Notes: generated by a model from the letters alone, not told the origin. Shown: positions 17,881 to 28,507, numbered from the stretch's first letter. The stretch is DNA of 64,000 bases from Trichormus_B sp936914905 (GCF_039871975.1 NZ_JBDPLL010000001.1); one strand, 5' to 3'. A program made the numbers and translations.

Positions 17881-19058
17881 TTATAAGATAGAAATTTTGC
17901 CACATAAAACAGCTACAAGAAATTGTTCATCTTGAGATGTATTAACTTCTTGATCTAAATCAACAACAACATTGTTAACTTGAGAATCTTCTTCATAGTT
18001 AGCTAGGCGCTAAAGATATTCACAAGTATTGCGAATATAGTTGATTTGGTGACCTTGTAAACGTGCTCGGTCTCCTACAAAAGATTCAAGAAAAACTTTA
18101 ACAACAAAATATTCAGCAAAATTTTTAATTTCTTGTAATTCCTGTTCTCTGTTACTAATAATCCAGCATCCTTCTGCCCTAGAAGAGTAAACTCTCTTTA
18201 TTAGCTGGAATACTTCTGTAAGGTGAATAGCATAAGTAGTAGTTAGAAGATTTAGTTATACCGGATATTTTTGTCTATTTTCTTCCTAACCTTCAAGAAT
18301 ATAATCTAGTCTAAACTTATCTCTTCCCACCAATACCCGAAAAGCGTGGGGCGCACTATCAAGAAATACACTTTCTTCACATTTAGTTCCATCATTTAAA
18401 GGGGGAATAGGTGACTCAGAAACTACTATTTTCACACCTAGAATAATTGGTAAGGCAAATCCTAACCAACTAGGCATTACCCAAGGTAATGTATCAGTTG
18501 GAGCTCGTCCTGGTGGTAAGGCCATAAAGTCAAATGTTAAATGTTTAACGCTGATCTTGTGTATAAGAAAATTTAAATGTACGGTCTTGTCTGTGTTGTG
18601 GATTATTTTCAGGTAAATCTTTCTTACATTGTAAGTCCTCATCAATCAAGAATGTATCAACACTTTAGCAACGATTACGCCCAAAATCAGCCTGCAAATC
18701 GTCATTTATAAAAAAAATGATTGCGAATACTGGCATTAAGCCTAGTTTGAGCAATTTTGGTATAAGCCGATTGTAGAAACTTATTCGTTTCTAGTGTGCA
18801 GTAATAAGTTGGATAAAAGTAGAGGTAAGAATATTTAGCATACTCAAACCTTTTACCAACAGCTTGAGTCTGATTAATTAAAATTTGCCGTAACATCATT
18901 TCCACACCTGCCATGCTGGAAATATTGCGTTTGGCGTTAGAACCATTCAGCATTTGTTTATTTGTATAAACTTGGGGTGTAAACAATACCACAAACTCCA
19001 TTTTTTCTGTCACACTATATGCAGAATGAGAAATAGAGTATGTTAAATAGGATATCAA
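17881..19058 (-). pseudogene. cas10d: cas10d (csc3), 3' fragment only, broken
   Basis: Only the last ~390 codons of the type I-D large subunit (about 950-1,000 residues when complete) are present, in three pieces: MEFVVLFTPQVYTNKQMLNG through FYPTYYCTLETNKFLQSAYT; FMALPPGRAPTDTLPWVMPS, EESVFLDSAPHAFRVLVGRD, KFRLDYIL; and the C-terminus ESFVGDRARLQGHQINYIRN, ending ISIL-stop. The HD domain and the cas3 gene that should lie upstream are gone. DUF433 and WYL fragments now abut it. Confidence 0.88.
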
Positions 19059-19192
19059 TACTTATGATCGCGCAATGGTTTTAAAGTCTCTAATTAATGC
19101 CAAGAGAAAGACTAATCGTCTGCTAATTCCACCCCATCAGGTATGGGGACCGTTTGTGAATGAACAGGTTTGAGTGTAATATTAAATTCTGT

Positions 19193-19331
19193 TGTCTGTT
19201 TCAATTGTTTCTCGACCTGCAAGCAAGTCTAAAATTAGAGATACCCAAATACGATGACCTTTAATACAAGGTTTACCAAAACAAATATTTGAATCAATGA
19301 AAATTCGTGAAAGTAAATTATTTCTAGTCAT
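19193..19331 (-). pseudogene. DUF433 (VapB-like antitoxin family) fragment
   Basis: From an ATG at 19331 the minus strand reads MTRNNLLSRIFIDSNICFGK, then PCIKGHRIWVSLILDLLAGR and ETIE, after which the frame is lost. 'FGKPxIKGxRIxVxLIxDLLAxGE' is the DUF433 signature; these small proteins often pair with PIN-type toxins. No partner toxin is visible. Only about 45 of the usual ~75 residues remain. Confidence 0.7.
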
Positions 19332-19479
19332 TATTGCTGCTCCCTATTTACCCATTTTTACTATTCTATATTCGGTTACTGATTTAAAAACTGTCCGTAA
19401 CTCGTTGTTAAAATCTATAATGACACCGAAAATAAAAGTTGACAAGAGAAAACAAGTATAAAGTACAGGGACACTTTTA

Positions 19480-20348
19480 ATGAGTCGAAAAGGTCAGTCT
19501 ATAACACTGTCAGTATTAGAAGGAGACAAAACTGAACTAGATGTGATCGCCCTAGAATTCGGAATGAAGTGGGGGGATCATCCCAATATCTCCAAACTCA
19601 CGTTGAGCGATCACTCAACGTGAGTTAATAGTTTAGTAAAAATCACAACTGGGAATATTGCTGTATTCGTGCCTTAAATCGAAATCATTGTATTGCTTCA
19701 TTAAGGAAGGGACATTGGATAAATTGCAGAAGCAGAAATCATCGCTAATTTACTACTCAAAATGAGTACATCTCAGTATTACTACGTAGATAAATTTAAG
19801 GATTTTTAAATAGTTCTCTTCCATCTTGGCGGTTACAAGTTGATCACTATATATTGCGCTAACAACTCTTTCAACTTGCATACCAACATGCAGCAGAGGG
19901 AGTATTTAATTTTACAGTTAGCTATGGCAAAATCACTCCTCACGAAAAGCGTCAATATCTTGATTGCTGCAGGGAAGAAACAGAACGAAATTTTGACATA
20001 CTAGAGCTTAAACATAGCTGGTGTTTTCGTTTAGATATAATTGACGAAGCGGCTGCTACGGAAATTATTGATTATTGGCGTACTAGCTTAGACTAAATAG
20101 AAGTGGAAATGCACTTATTAAACAACTTAGTGTTTGCATATCAAACTAAACCAGAGGATAACATTGTGGAATAGATACCAGATAAACCAAAAGTGAAGCC
20201 AGTAATTAGGAAAGTATCTAATACATTTTGATTTATTCGGGAAATCATACAATATTCTACTGATTGAATTGTAGTGTCACCAGAAAATCTGCGATCGCTC
20301 ATCAAAGAAAAACTCATTACACTTTGTCAAAGTTATGATTTGATATAA
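19480..20348 (+). pseudogene. WYL-domain transcriptional regulator of the type I-D locus, broken
   Basis: It begins MSRKGQSITLSVLEGDKTEL, then FGMKWGDHPNISKL, after which a frameshift and stops follow. The C-terminal half is legible (AYQHAAEGVFNFTVSYGKIT, EKRQYLDCCREETERNFDIL, ATEIIDYWRTSLD-stop-IEVEMHLLNNLVFAYQTKP and SPENLRSLIKEKLITLCQSY). WYL proteins of this form sit divergently beside cas genes in many cyanobacteria, and I infer that they regulate the locus. Divergent from the fossil cas10d, as expected. Confidence 0.8.
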
Positions 20349-20461
20349 GTATAAGACCAAAAAATAGTTTGATCATAGTATGATGTGAGCGGAGAAATCC
20401 CTGTCAGGTCTATAAGATGTAAGCTAAAAGTAGAAAATAATTTATTTTATTCTACTAAACC

Positions 20462-21235
20462 ATGGAACAATCATCTTCTGGCAATAGTCCGAATTTTATT
20501 CGGCAGATTACCACATTGGGTGCTATCGTTGGTGCTATTATTATTAATAATATATCCAATATTTTCCCACTTAAAGGACTCAATATAGGAATAAGAAACA
20601 CATATTTAAATAATGTGTTTCTTATTCCTGCTAACTAAGTATTTACTGTCTGGGGACTTATTTACTTAGGATTATTTGCTTTAGGAATTCACTAATTTTT
20701 TCCCACTCAAAGAGATCATGCCGATTTACGTAATACTGGATATCTGTTGGTAATTGCCTCAGTTACTCAATCTATCTGGGTGTATTTATTCCTAGCTAGA
20801 TTTTTTATGCTTTCAATAGTAGTAATGTTAGGAATTTTGATCCCCTTAATTATTATTTACCAGGAGCTAGAAATTGGTATCAAGCGCGTGAGTAGAATTA
20901 AAAAGTTTTGTCTTCATGCCCCTATTAGTATAATATATCTGATTTGGATTAGTGTGGCGACTATTGTCAATGTTGCCTGTGCGCTGTATTTTTATAGCTG
21001 GAATGGTTGGGGCATTACTCACACGGTATGGACTATAATTATCTTGTTCGCTGCAGCAGCAATTAGTAGTCTGATGGTGATCAGATACCGGGATATTCCT
21101 TACACAGGTGTAACCGTTTGGGCTTTAGTTGGGATTGCTCTCAAACACTGGGATTATTCCTTAATAAGGAATGTAGCCTTGCTTGTGACAATTGTTGTGA
21201 TGATCATTGTAATTATTCAACTTTGGCGTAACTAA
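20462..21235 (+). pseudogene. Tryptophan-rich (TspO/MBR-like) membrane protein, two in-frame stops
   Basis: One continuous frame from the ATG at 20462 is interrupted only by two TAA codons (after IPAN near 20636 and after LGIH near 20690). In between and after it reads VFTVWGLIYLGLFALGIH, FFPTQRDHADLRNTGYLLVI, SQSIWVYLFLARFF-type helices and WNGWGITHTVWTIIILF. The 162 residues after the stops are fully open with several predicted helices. The family is the cyanobacterial 'tryptophan-rich sensory protein' group; function uncertain. Two point nonsense changes with no frameshift imply very recent loss. Confidence 0.75.
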
Positions 21236-21257
21236 AAGTCATAAATCATAGAAACAG

Positions 21258-22142
21258 ATGACACAGGGGAAAATACTACTCGAACCAGGAACACTATGGA
21301 CAAAAATAAAACAAACTACCGAACACGCTTTAAAATGTGGTGCCCTCAAATCTATACCCACAGAGTTTGAACTTGTCGAACAAGATGGTGTTAAGTTCTT
21401 AGTAAGAATATTATCCAAGCTTAACTACAAAGAAGCAGCTAAAGAAAAACAAGACAAACAAACCGCTGTAACTGGTAAAGAATTTAACCCATTCTTACCT
21501 TACGAAAAAGATTTATTTGTAGCAGATATATCTGATACCCATGCCTGCATTTTAAATAAATTCAATGTTGTTGATTATCACCTATTAATTATTACTCGCG
21601 CTTTTGAAGAACAAGAAAGCTTACTTACTTTAGAAGATTTTACCGGAATGTCGGCTTGTTTAGCTGCTTTTAATGGTTTAGTCTTCTACAATGGCGGTAA
21701 ACTTGCAGGTGCTAGTCAGCGACATAAACATTTACAAATTGTCCCTATCTCCGCGACAGAGATTCCCATTACACCTTTATTAAAAGAGGCTAAATTTAAA
21801 GGTTCCACTGCCATAATACCTGGACTTCCCTTTTTACACGCCTTCACAACTCTCAACTGGGATGAAAGTGCAGAGGTGAGGTTAGCAAAATATTATACTT
21901 TACTGGAGATGGTCGGTATTGAGGCTACTGATAATAATAAACAATCTGGAGCATATAATCTTTTAGCTACGCGAGAATGGATGTTAATTGTACCACGTTA
22001 TCAAGAGGAATTTGAATCAATTTCTGTCAATTCTTTAGGGTTTGCTGGTGCTTTGCTGGTACGAAATAGTAAACAAATGGAGCTAGTTAAAGATATGGGT
22101 CCAATGAATATTTTGAGAAATGTTGCTTTACGAAAGAAATAA
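21258..22142 (+). CDS. ATP adenylyltransferase (Ap4A phosphorylase)
   Basis: This HIT-superfamily enzyme splits diadenosine tetraphosphate with phosphate (Ap4A + Pi to ATP + ADP), controlling dinucleoside polyphosphates in the cytoplasm. The protein is 294 residues. The catalytic triad motif H156-K-H158-L-Q160 lies in GASQRHKHLQIVP, and NPFLPYEKDLFVADISDTHA is typical of the N-terminal half. It follows the broken membrane protein by 22 bp on the same strand, so the two were probably co-transcribed. The frame is intact. Confidence 0.9.
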   Translation: MTQGKILLEPGTLWTKIKQTTEHALKCGALKSIPTEFELVEQDGVKFLVRILSKLNYKEAAKEKQDKQTAVTGKEFNPFLPYEKDLFVADISDTHACILNKFNVVDYHLLIITRAFEEQESLLTLEDFTGMSACLAAFNGLVFYNGGKLAGASQRHKHLQIVPISATEIPITPLLKEAKFKGSTAIIPGLPFLHAFTTLNWDESAEVRLAKYYTLLEMVGIEATDNNKQSGAYNLLATREWMLIVPRYQEEFESISVNSLGFAGALLVRNSKQMELVKDMGPMNILRNVALRKK

Positions 22143-22279
22143 AGTTTAAAGGTAGAAGAACGCGGAGGAGTTGATTAAGAAAATCCCAGACCAATCATCT
22201 GTATTTATCTGCGTCCATCTGCGGTTAAAAAATTTATTTTTCCTCTCTATAGTTAGTTAAAAAATAAGGTAATTTATTT

Positions 22280-23632
22280 ATGGAATCTCTGGATATAAAA
22301 TGGATTCGCTCTCAATTTGCAGCTTTAACCCAATCGATTAATGGTCATCCAGCTATTTTTTGATGGACCTGGTGGAACTCAAGTACCGGGTGCGGTGTTG
22401 CATGGAATGAGTGATTATTTAGTCAGGTCTAATGCTAATGCTCATGGGTATTTTGCTACCAGTGCGGGAACTGATGCGGTGATTAATTGTGCAAGAGCTG
22501 CGATCGCAGATTTGTTAGGATACGATAATGATGAAGTGGTATTTGGTGCGAATATGACTACTCTAACCTTTAGTGTCAGTCGTGCTATTGGTCGAGAACA
22601 GCAACCAAGTGATAAAATAGTTGTTACAAAACTTGATCATGCAGCTAATATTTACCCTTGGTATGCTTTAGAAGAAAAGGGTGTGAATATTCAGGTTGTG
22701 AACATCAATGTTGCAGACTGCACGCTCGATTTAAATGATTTAGCAGCAAAAATTCATTCCCGTACAAAATTAGTAGCAGTGACTTATGCTTCTAACGCTG
22801 TAGGAACAATTAATAATATTGCTAAAATACTTAAATTAGCTCATGCTGTTGGTGCTTTAGTTTTTGTTGATGCTGTTCATTATTCTCCCCATGTACCTAT
22901 TAATATTCATCATTTAGATTATGATTTTCTAGTTTGTTCCGCTTATAAATTCTTCGCTCCCCACGTTGGGATTTTATATGGAAAAAGAGAACATTTAACC
23001 CGTTTAACTCCTTATAAAATCAAACCTGGATCTAATGAAGTTCCATTTAAATGGGAAACCGGAATTTTGAACCATGAAGGTTTAGCAGGGTTAGTAGCCA
23101 CAATTAATTATTTAGCAAAATTAGGTTGTCATGTTTCCCCAACTTTAGATAATGAATTACTTGATTCTTTAATACAAGCAGATAGAGAGGGTTTAACTAC
23201 TTTTCATTCTCCCAGTTTTCTGACTGCACCTGAATAACCTAGTCATGAGTTAGCTTCTGCTTATCATAGTCGTCGTGCGGCTTTGTTAGCTGCAATGTTA
23301 GCTATTCAACAATATGAAAGAGAATTAAGTAAAAAGCTGATTTCTGGGTTGTTATAAATTCCTGCTGTTACAGTTTATGGTATTACTGAACCTAGCTAAT
23401 TTATATGGAGAACTCCTACAGTTTCTATCACAATTGAAGGCAAAAATCGGCAGATGTAGCCAGTTTTTAGGAACCAAAGGAATCTTCACTTGGCATGGTC
23501 ATTTCTATGCTATTGAACTCACAGAAAAGTTAGGGGTAGAAACATCTGGGGGTTGATTGAGAATTGGATTAGCACACTCTAATCGTCTAGAATAAATTAA
23601 TCAATATTTGTCGGTATTAGTTGAGGTCTAAA
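22280..23632 (+). pseudogene. Cysteine desulfurase-like class-V aminotransferase, frameshifted
   Basis: It starts MESLDIKWIRSQFAALTQSI and NGHPAIF, then a stop: one T has been lost from a T-run at about 22352-22357, and the frame resumes as FFDGPGGTQVPGAV. The next ~290 residues are open, with the PLP-lysine region DFLVCSAYKFFAPHVGILYG. After TAPE-stop (23237) decay accelerates: LASAYHSRRAALLAAMLAIQ, stop, IPAVTVYGITEPS, stops. Length (about 415 codons) and motifs fit the SufS-like 'cysteine desulfurase-like protein' family, whose substrate is unknown. Confidence 0.85.
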
Positions 23633-23945
23633 ATATCAATTAATTATCAATAAATGCGACAAAAATAGCGTTGCATAATGGCGGTACGAATTATGTTTCG
23701 CACAATCTCCCTCCGTCAGGAGATCCCGCAGGGTAGCCACAAAGGAGCAAAGACGGAAAGTTTGAGATTTTAAATTTTCTAATTTTATACTTCAATTCAG
23801 CTAGTAGGGTGTGTTGTCGCATAGCGCAACGCACCATTGAAGTTAGATTAAATATTTGTCAAATATCTTTGCAATTGTTGAGCAAGTATTGATTGGCTAT
23901 TTATTTGCTATAAGTTTTAATTACCTTTTTTAAAACTGACGGAAA
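23633..23945. repeat. Intergenic spacer with dispersed repeats
   Basis: No gene. A palindromic REP-like block (CCGTCAGGAGATCCCGC...) lies near 23710-23760. The sequence GTAGGGTGTGTTGTCGCATAGCGCAACGCACC (23805-23836, given here only by its ends) is a type of short repeat often seen in cyanobacteria. The rest is AT-rich. Confidence 0.45.
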
Positions 23946-23949
23946 AGAG

Positions 23950-24440
23950 ACGGCCGGAAATTTACAAAGGAGTCTGTGTCTAGCTTTCCATAGTGTTAAG
24001 ATTAGGGCAGAGCCAAGGAAAGAATCAGGGTTAGGAATAGTAACTGATAGGAACTATACATGAAGATTTTGATAACTAATTCATAACTGATCTCATATCC
24101 ACAACATTTATGAAATGGGCAAAACTAATGAACTAATTCTTAATGTGATTAAACCACAAATAGTAAGAATTACCTGTTCGTAAATTCAGGCATTCAGGGG
24201 AAATCTTAGTTGAGCTACCCGGAACTTTTTACAAGTGTAATGATGTGTTCAACAAAAATACCCTTGCTGGAAAACTCTTTGTTTCGTGCCTTTTGTTCTG
24301 AGGTTAATTTTCCTTTTTGTTTTGTACAATGTGGATATTCTTTAATCTAATTAAGTAGATTTTTCATTTTGGTATACGGTCAAAATTTTCTTATACCATT
24401 TTTCTGACACCAAGTTAATTTTCCGGACAGGCCTAATATA
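23950..24440 (-). mobile_element. Internally deleted IS5-like element (non-autonomous remnant)
   Basis: It shares both ends and most of its length with the longer copy at 50738-51540 (for example ACAAAGGAGTCTGTGTCT at the left, GACACCAAGTTAATTTTCC at the right). It lacks the block encoding the transposase N-terminus. The ends are imperfect inverted repeats around CCGGAAA-TT-AC. No open frame remains. It lies between a broken aminotransferase and recN. Confidence 0.6.
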
Positions 24441-24464
24441 CAAGATTTACCATCGCTTGAGAAT

Positions 24465-26192
24465 TTAACTTTGTTCTTGACGACGGTGGTTAGCTGCTTG
24501 TAATAATAAAGATTCTGCAAATGCGATCGCTTGATTTGCAGATTTACCACCGGCTAACTGTGCTAATTCTTCCCGACGGGTACTTAAATTATCCAAGCTG
24601 GTAACTCTCACAACTGTCCGCTGTTCAGCATTACCATTTTTATTAATCACTTGTTTATCCACCCGAAAATGTCGATCTGCCATTGCTGCTACTAAGGGTT
24701 GATGAGTCACACATAATACTTGTTGATTTTGACTAAGTTGGTGTAATTTCTCAGCAATAGCTTGGGCAACTCTTCCAGACACACCCACATCAATTTCATC
24801 AAATACCATTGTTTCCGCACCATCATCTTGATTAAAACAAGCTTTTAAAGCTAGTAAAAATCGGCTCATTTCCCCACCAGAAGCAATTTCTGTTAAAGGT
24901 TGTATTGGTTCACCAGGGTTAGGGCTAAACATAAAGGTAATTTTATCTGCACCCATTGCTGTTGGGGAACTAGGGGCAATTTCGACTTGAAATTTTACCT
25001 TTTCCATCGCCAAAGGTTTAAGTTCAGTCAATAAATGAGATTCTAAATCAGCCGCAGTTTTACGACGCAGTTGGGTCAATTGTTGGTTGAGTTGATTGAG
25101 ATATTGTAAACAAACCTGTTCTTGTTGTTCTAAGGTTTCAATTGATTGTTCAATATTATTGAGTTCTGCTAACTCTATTTGGATGCGTTCAAAATAAGAG
25201 ATCGCCTCCGTAAGAGTCGGTCCATATTTGCGACAAATTTGTTTTAATTCGCGAATCCGTTCTTCTACTTCCTGTAACCGCTGCGGATTAGCTTCTAAAC
25301 TTTCTCCATAAATGCTAATTTGTCTTCCCACTTCCATCACTGCTGCTACCGCATCTCGCACCAATTCCAATATAGATTGGATTCGGGAATCAAACTCAAC
25401 AATATGATTTAATATAGTTTCACTATCTCCCAATAAATCAGCAGCAGTAGGAGTTTCATCTTCATTTTGATACAAAGCTCGATAAACTTTGTAACTCATT
25501 TTTTGTAAATCAACAACATGATTTAGGCGTTGCATTTCCTGGGTTAATTGTTCCATTTCTTGCGGATATTCGAGATTCGCTGCACTCAATTCTTGAACTT
25601 GATAGGTTATTAAATCTAATTGTTGTAAGCGTTCTCTTTCCGAAGTGCGACGTTTTTCTAAAGTTTGCTGTGCTTGTTGATATGCACTAAAAGCAACAGC
25701 TACCTTTTGGCGTTGTTGTATTAACGAATCACCACCATATACATCTAACCAATCTCTAACTTGGGCAGATTGTCCCACTTGTACAGTTTGCCCTTGGGCA
25801 GTAATTTCCACCAGGTGATCGCGCAAACTTCCCATTATTTGCCGATTTACCAACACACCATTTACCCGCGACCTACTGCGGATATTACTGGCAGTTGCGG
25901 CAATTTCTCGACTAATAACTACAGCATTATCATCAATTAAATCAATTTCCTGTTCACTCAACCAAGCAGCGAGAAAAGGATTGATACTAAAAGTCCCTTC
26001 TACTAAAGCGCGACTAGTCCCCGTACGAATCACACGACTAGAGACTTTTCCACCTAAAACCGCATCAATCGCATCCAAAATAATCGACTTTCCCGCGCCG
26101 GTTTCCCCTGTTAGCACATTCAACCCAGCGCCAAAATCTAACTCTAGTTGGTCGATGAGGGTAAAATTCTCAATTCTGAGGCACAGCAACAT
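24465..26192 (-). CDS. recN: DNA repair protein RecN
   Basis: An SMC-like ATPase involved in double-strand break repair. The Walker A GETGAGKS is at 29-36, followed by a long coiled-coil centre, the signature ASGGEMSRFLLALK near 435 and the Walker B MVFDEIDVGVSG near 456. At 575 residues it is complete. The ATG overlaps the stop of an upstream broken phosphatase frame (TGATG), so translation may be coupled to that fragment. The next minus-strand gene upstream is asnS at 27.1 kb. Confidence 0.95.
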   Translation of the reverse strand: MLLCLRIENFTLIDQLELDFGAGLNVLTGETGAGKSIILDAIDAVLGGKVSSRVIRTGTSRALVEGTFSINPFLAAWLSEQEIDLIDDNAVVISREIAATASNIRSRSRVNGVLVNRQIMGSLRDHLVEITAQGQTVQVGQSAQVRDWLDVYGGDSLIQQRQKVAVAFSAYQQAQQTLEKRRTSERERLQQLDLITYQVQELSAANLEYPQEMEQLTQEMQRLNHVVDLQKMSYKVYRALYQNEDETPTAADLLGDSETILNHIVEFDSRIQSILELVRDAVAAVMEVGRQISIYGESLEANPQRLQEVEERIRELKQICRKYGPTLTEAISYFERIQIELAELNNIEQSIETLEQQEQVCLQYLNQLNQQLTQLRRKTAADLESHLLTELKPLAMEKVKFQVEIAPSSPTAMGADKITFMFSPNPGEPIQPLTEIASGGEMSRFLLALKACFNQDDGAETMVFDEIDVGVSGRVAQAIAEKLHQLSQNQQVLCVTHQPLVAAMADRHFRVDKQVINKNGNAEQRTVVRVTSLDNLSTRREELAQLAGGKSANQAIAFAESLLLQAANHRRQEQS

Positions 26193-26790
26193 CAGGCCAA
26201 AATCTCCGTGAAGGTAAATGCCGGATACTTTCTGATTTTATCTTTATCCAGTCGGTAATGTATAGACTCATCAGAAATTATAGTTACTTCACCTTTTTCC
26301 TGAGTCACATCTTGAATTAATACTGGTCCCAATTTACCCACAGCTGCAGTGCTAAAACCTAATGTTTCCGCTACAGCTAAAAGACTAACTTCGTTGAGAA
26401 AGTTTTTACCGAGTTGTTGGTTAACTTCTTTCACAACTGCTTCATTTCCTAGCAATAGAAATAAACTATTTCTGGCGCTTTTAACAGGGGCTTTAACTTT
26501 AATAGTAGTGCTAAAATTTCCTGTATCACCAACATAATGACCTGTAGCAATAGCAGAAGGATTCGCTGTGCTAAAAGTAGGAAATAGAGAATGGCTGTTA
26601 ACATAACTAACACCCTGTTCTCAAACTAACTGTAAAGTCAGTGTGTCAGTAGCATTAACAGTCATCGGCCGCAAACCATCACTCACAAAAATAACTGCAT
26701 TGTGTGGCTAAGTTTGTCCAGTAAACACCTGGAACCCAGCAAAAACAGCAATTCAACAAACTAATAAGATAATCCAGTGACAAGCCTGTA
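26192..26790 (-). pseudogene. Alkaline phosphatase/phosphodiesterase family, N-terminal fragment fused upstream of recN
   Basis: The minus strand reads AVIFVSDGLRPMTVNATDTL, TLQLV-stop-EQGVSYVNSHSLFPTFSTAN, PSAIATGHYVGDTGNFSTT, NFLNEVSLLAVAETLGFSTA and AVGKLGPVLIQDVTQEKGEV. These are the N-terminal ~150 residues of a type I phosphodiesterase/nucleotide pyrophosphatase-like protein (metal-binding VSDG). The rest (about 300 residues) is absent: the frame continues into unrelated sequence and stops exactly over the recN start. The last 87 codons are open. Confidence 0.7.
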
Positions 26791-27106
26791 TTAAAATCCT
26801 TATAACCTTATAACCTTGGAGATTTTTAGGACATGAAGATTTTAAACTCTACTGCATTAAATTACACACTTTATTGTCAATACTTCATAAAAAATCCACA
26901 GCTATAGACAATAACTTTCAAGATGCTATAAGTAGGAAGGCACAAAAAACCGTAGACGTCCAGCGGCTTCTCGAAGAGAAGTATGTAACGAAAAGTAAAA
27001 TCGACCAAAAGCTCTTCCCTATTGCATGAGTACCTCTTGCATTACTTTTAATTTATAAGGGGTGTAGAAGTTTAGCTAAACGGCTACTAACTACCTACAG
27101 CAGTAA
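26791..27106. other. Spacer between asnS and the phosphatase fragment
   Basis: No gene. The block 'aggcacaaaaaaccg' at 26938 recurs at 52557, and a related 'agaagtatgtaac' block recurs near 56283, so these are pieces of another dispersed repeat. Confidence 0.45.
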
Positions 27107-28507
27107 TTAAAACTCTGCGCTTTGTGGTGTACGGGGGAACGGAATCACATCACGAATATTCCCCATTCCCGTCATAAACTGTACCAATCTTTCAAAGCCC
27201 AAACCAAAACCAGCATGGGGAACTGTTCCATAACGACGCAAATCTAAATACCACCACAAATCTTCTGGGTTCATACCTTGGGCTAAAACCCGTTTTTCTA
27301 ACACATCCAGTCTTTCTTCCCTTTGAGAACCACCAATAATTTCCCCTATTTTCGGAGCGAGAATATCCATAGCGCGGACAGTTTTTTCATCATCACTCAA
27401 TCGCATATAAAAAGCCTTGATTCCAGCGGGATAATCTGTCACAATCACAGGCTTTTTAAACAGTTGATCTGCGAAATAGCGTTCATGTTCTGATTGCAAA
27501 TCAGCACCCCAACTGACAGGATAGTCAAACTTAACATCAGCTTTTTCTAAAAGTTTAACTGCATTAGTGTAAGTTAACCGTTCAAATTTATTATTAATAA
27601 TGTTATCAGCAGTTTCTAAGACTGTTTTATCAATACGTTCATTAAAAAAGATCATGTCTTCTGGACAAGTTTCTAATACATATTTAAAAATATATTTAAG
27701 GAACTCTTCCGCCAAATCCATATCACCTTCTAAATCACAAAAGGCCATTTCTGGTTCAACCATCCAAAATTCTGCTAAGTGACGAGAAGTGTTAGAATTT
27801 TCTGCCCGGAATGTGGGACCAAAGGTATAGACGTTGGTAAATGCCATCGCCATAATTTCTGCTTCTAATTGTCCACTTACGGTTAAATAAGCTGGTTTAC
27901 TAAAGAAATCTTGACTATAATCAATGTCTTGATTTTCTGTGCGGGGAATTTTTTTGAAATCCAAATTGGTAACGCTAAATAGTTCTCCTGCACCTTCACA
28001 ATCACTAGCGGTAATAATGGGAGTATGTACCCATAAGAAATCCCGTTCTTGAAAAAATTGATGAATAGCAGTCGCGCAAGCATTTCTCACTCGGAATACT
28101 GCACCAAAGGAGTTAGTTCGGGAACGAAGATGTGCAATGGTGCGTAGAAACTCAAAGGAATGACGTTTCTTTTGCAGGGGATAGGTTTCGGGATCAGCAT
28201 CTCCGTAGGTTTTCACACCATCAGCTTTTAATTCTATGCGCTGTCCTTTTCCTTGGGAAGCCACCAGCACACCTGATACTTCTACTGAAGCACCGGTATT
28301 GATTTGTTTTAAGATTCCTTCGTAGTTTGGTAAATCTTGGTTGATGACAATTTGCAAATTACCTAATGATGAACCATCATTAACTTCTAAAAACGCAAAA
28401 CCTTTTAATTCACGCTTTGTTCTTACCCAACCTTGAATTAGTGAAGACTCATCAGGTTGACCACTTCTTAATATTTCGGCGATGCGACGTTTTAGCATTG
28501 TTGACAA
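27107..28507 (-). CDS. asnS: Asparaginyl-tRNA synthetase
   Basis: A class II aminoacyl-tRNA synthetase charging tRNA-Asn. It has an N-terminal OB-fold anticodon domain (IQGWVRTKRELKGFAFLEVN), a motif 2 region (TFGPTFRAENSNTSRHLAEF) and a C-terminal motif 3 (GFGLGFERLVQFMTGMGNIR). The 466 residues and the C-terminus RDVIPFPRTPQSAEF are standard. The frame is intact, in line with an essential gene. Confidence 0.97.
   Translation of the reverse strand: MSTMLKRRIAEILRSGQPDESSLIQGWVRTKRELKGFAFLEVNDGSSLGNLQIVINQDLPNYEGILKQINTGASVEVSGVLVASQGKGQRIELKADGVKTYGDADPETYPLQKKRHSFEFLRTIAHLRSRTNSFGAVFRVRNACATAIHQFFQERDFLWVHTPIITASDCEGAGELFSVTNLDFKKIPRTENQDIDYSQDFFSKPAYLTVSGQLEAEIMAMAFTNVYTFGPTFRAENSNTSRHLAEFWMVEPEMAFCDLEGDMDLAEEFLKYIFKYVLETCPEDMIFFNERIDKTVLETADNIINNKFERLTYTNAVKLLEKADVKFDYPVSWGADLQSEHERYFADQLFKKPVIVTDYPAGIKAFYMRLSDDEKTVRAMDILAPKIGEIIGGSQREERLDVLEKRVLAQGMNPEDLWWYLDLRRYGTVPHAGFGLGFERLVQFMTGMGNIRDVIPFPRTPQSAEF

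Noticed and set aside
19075..19170. Short plus-strand frame with RLLIPPHQVWGPFVNEQV
   Set aside because: Only ~32 codons, sits among cas10d and DUF433 debris, and matches no family I know.
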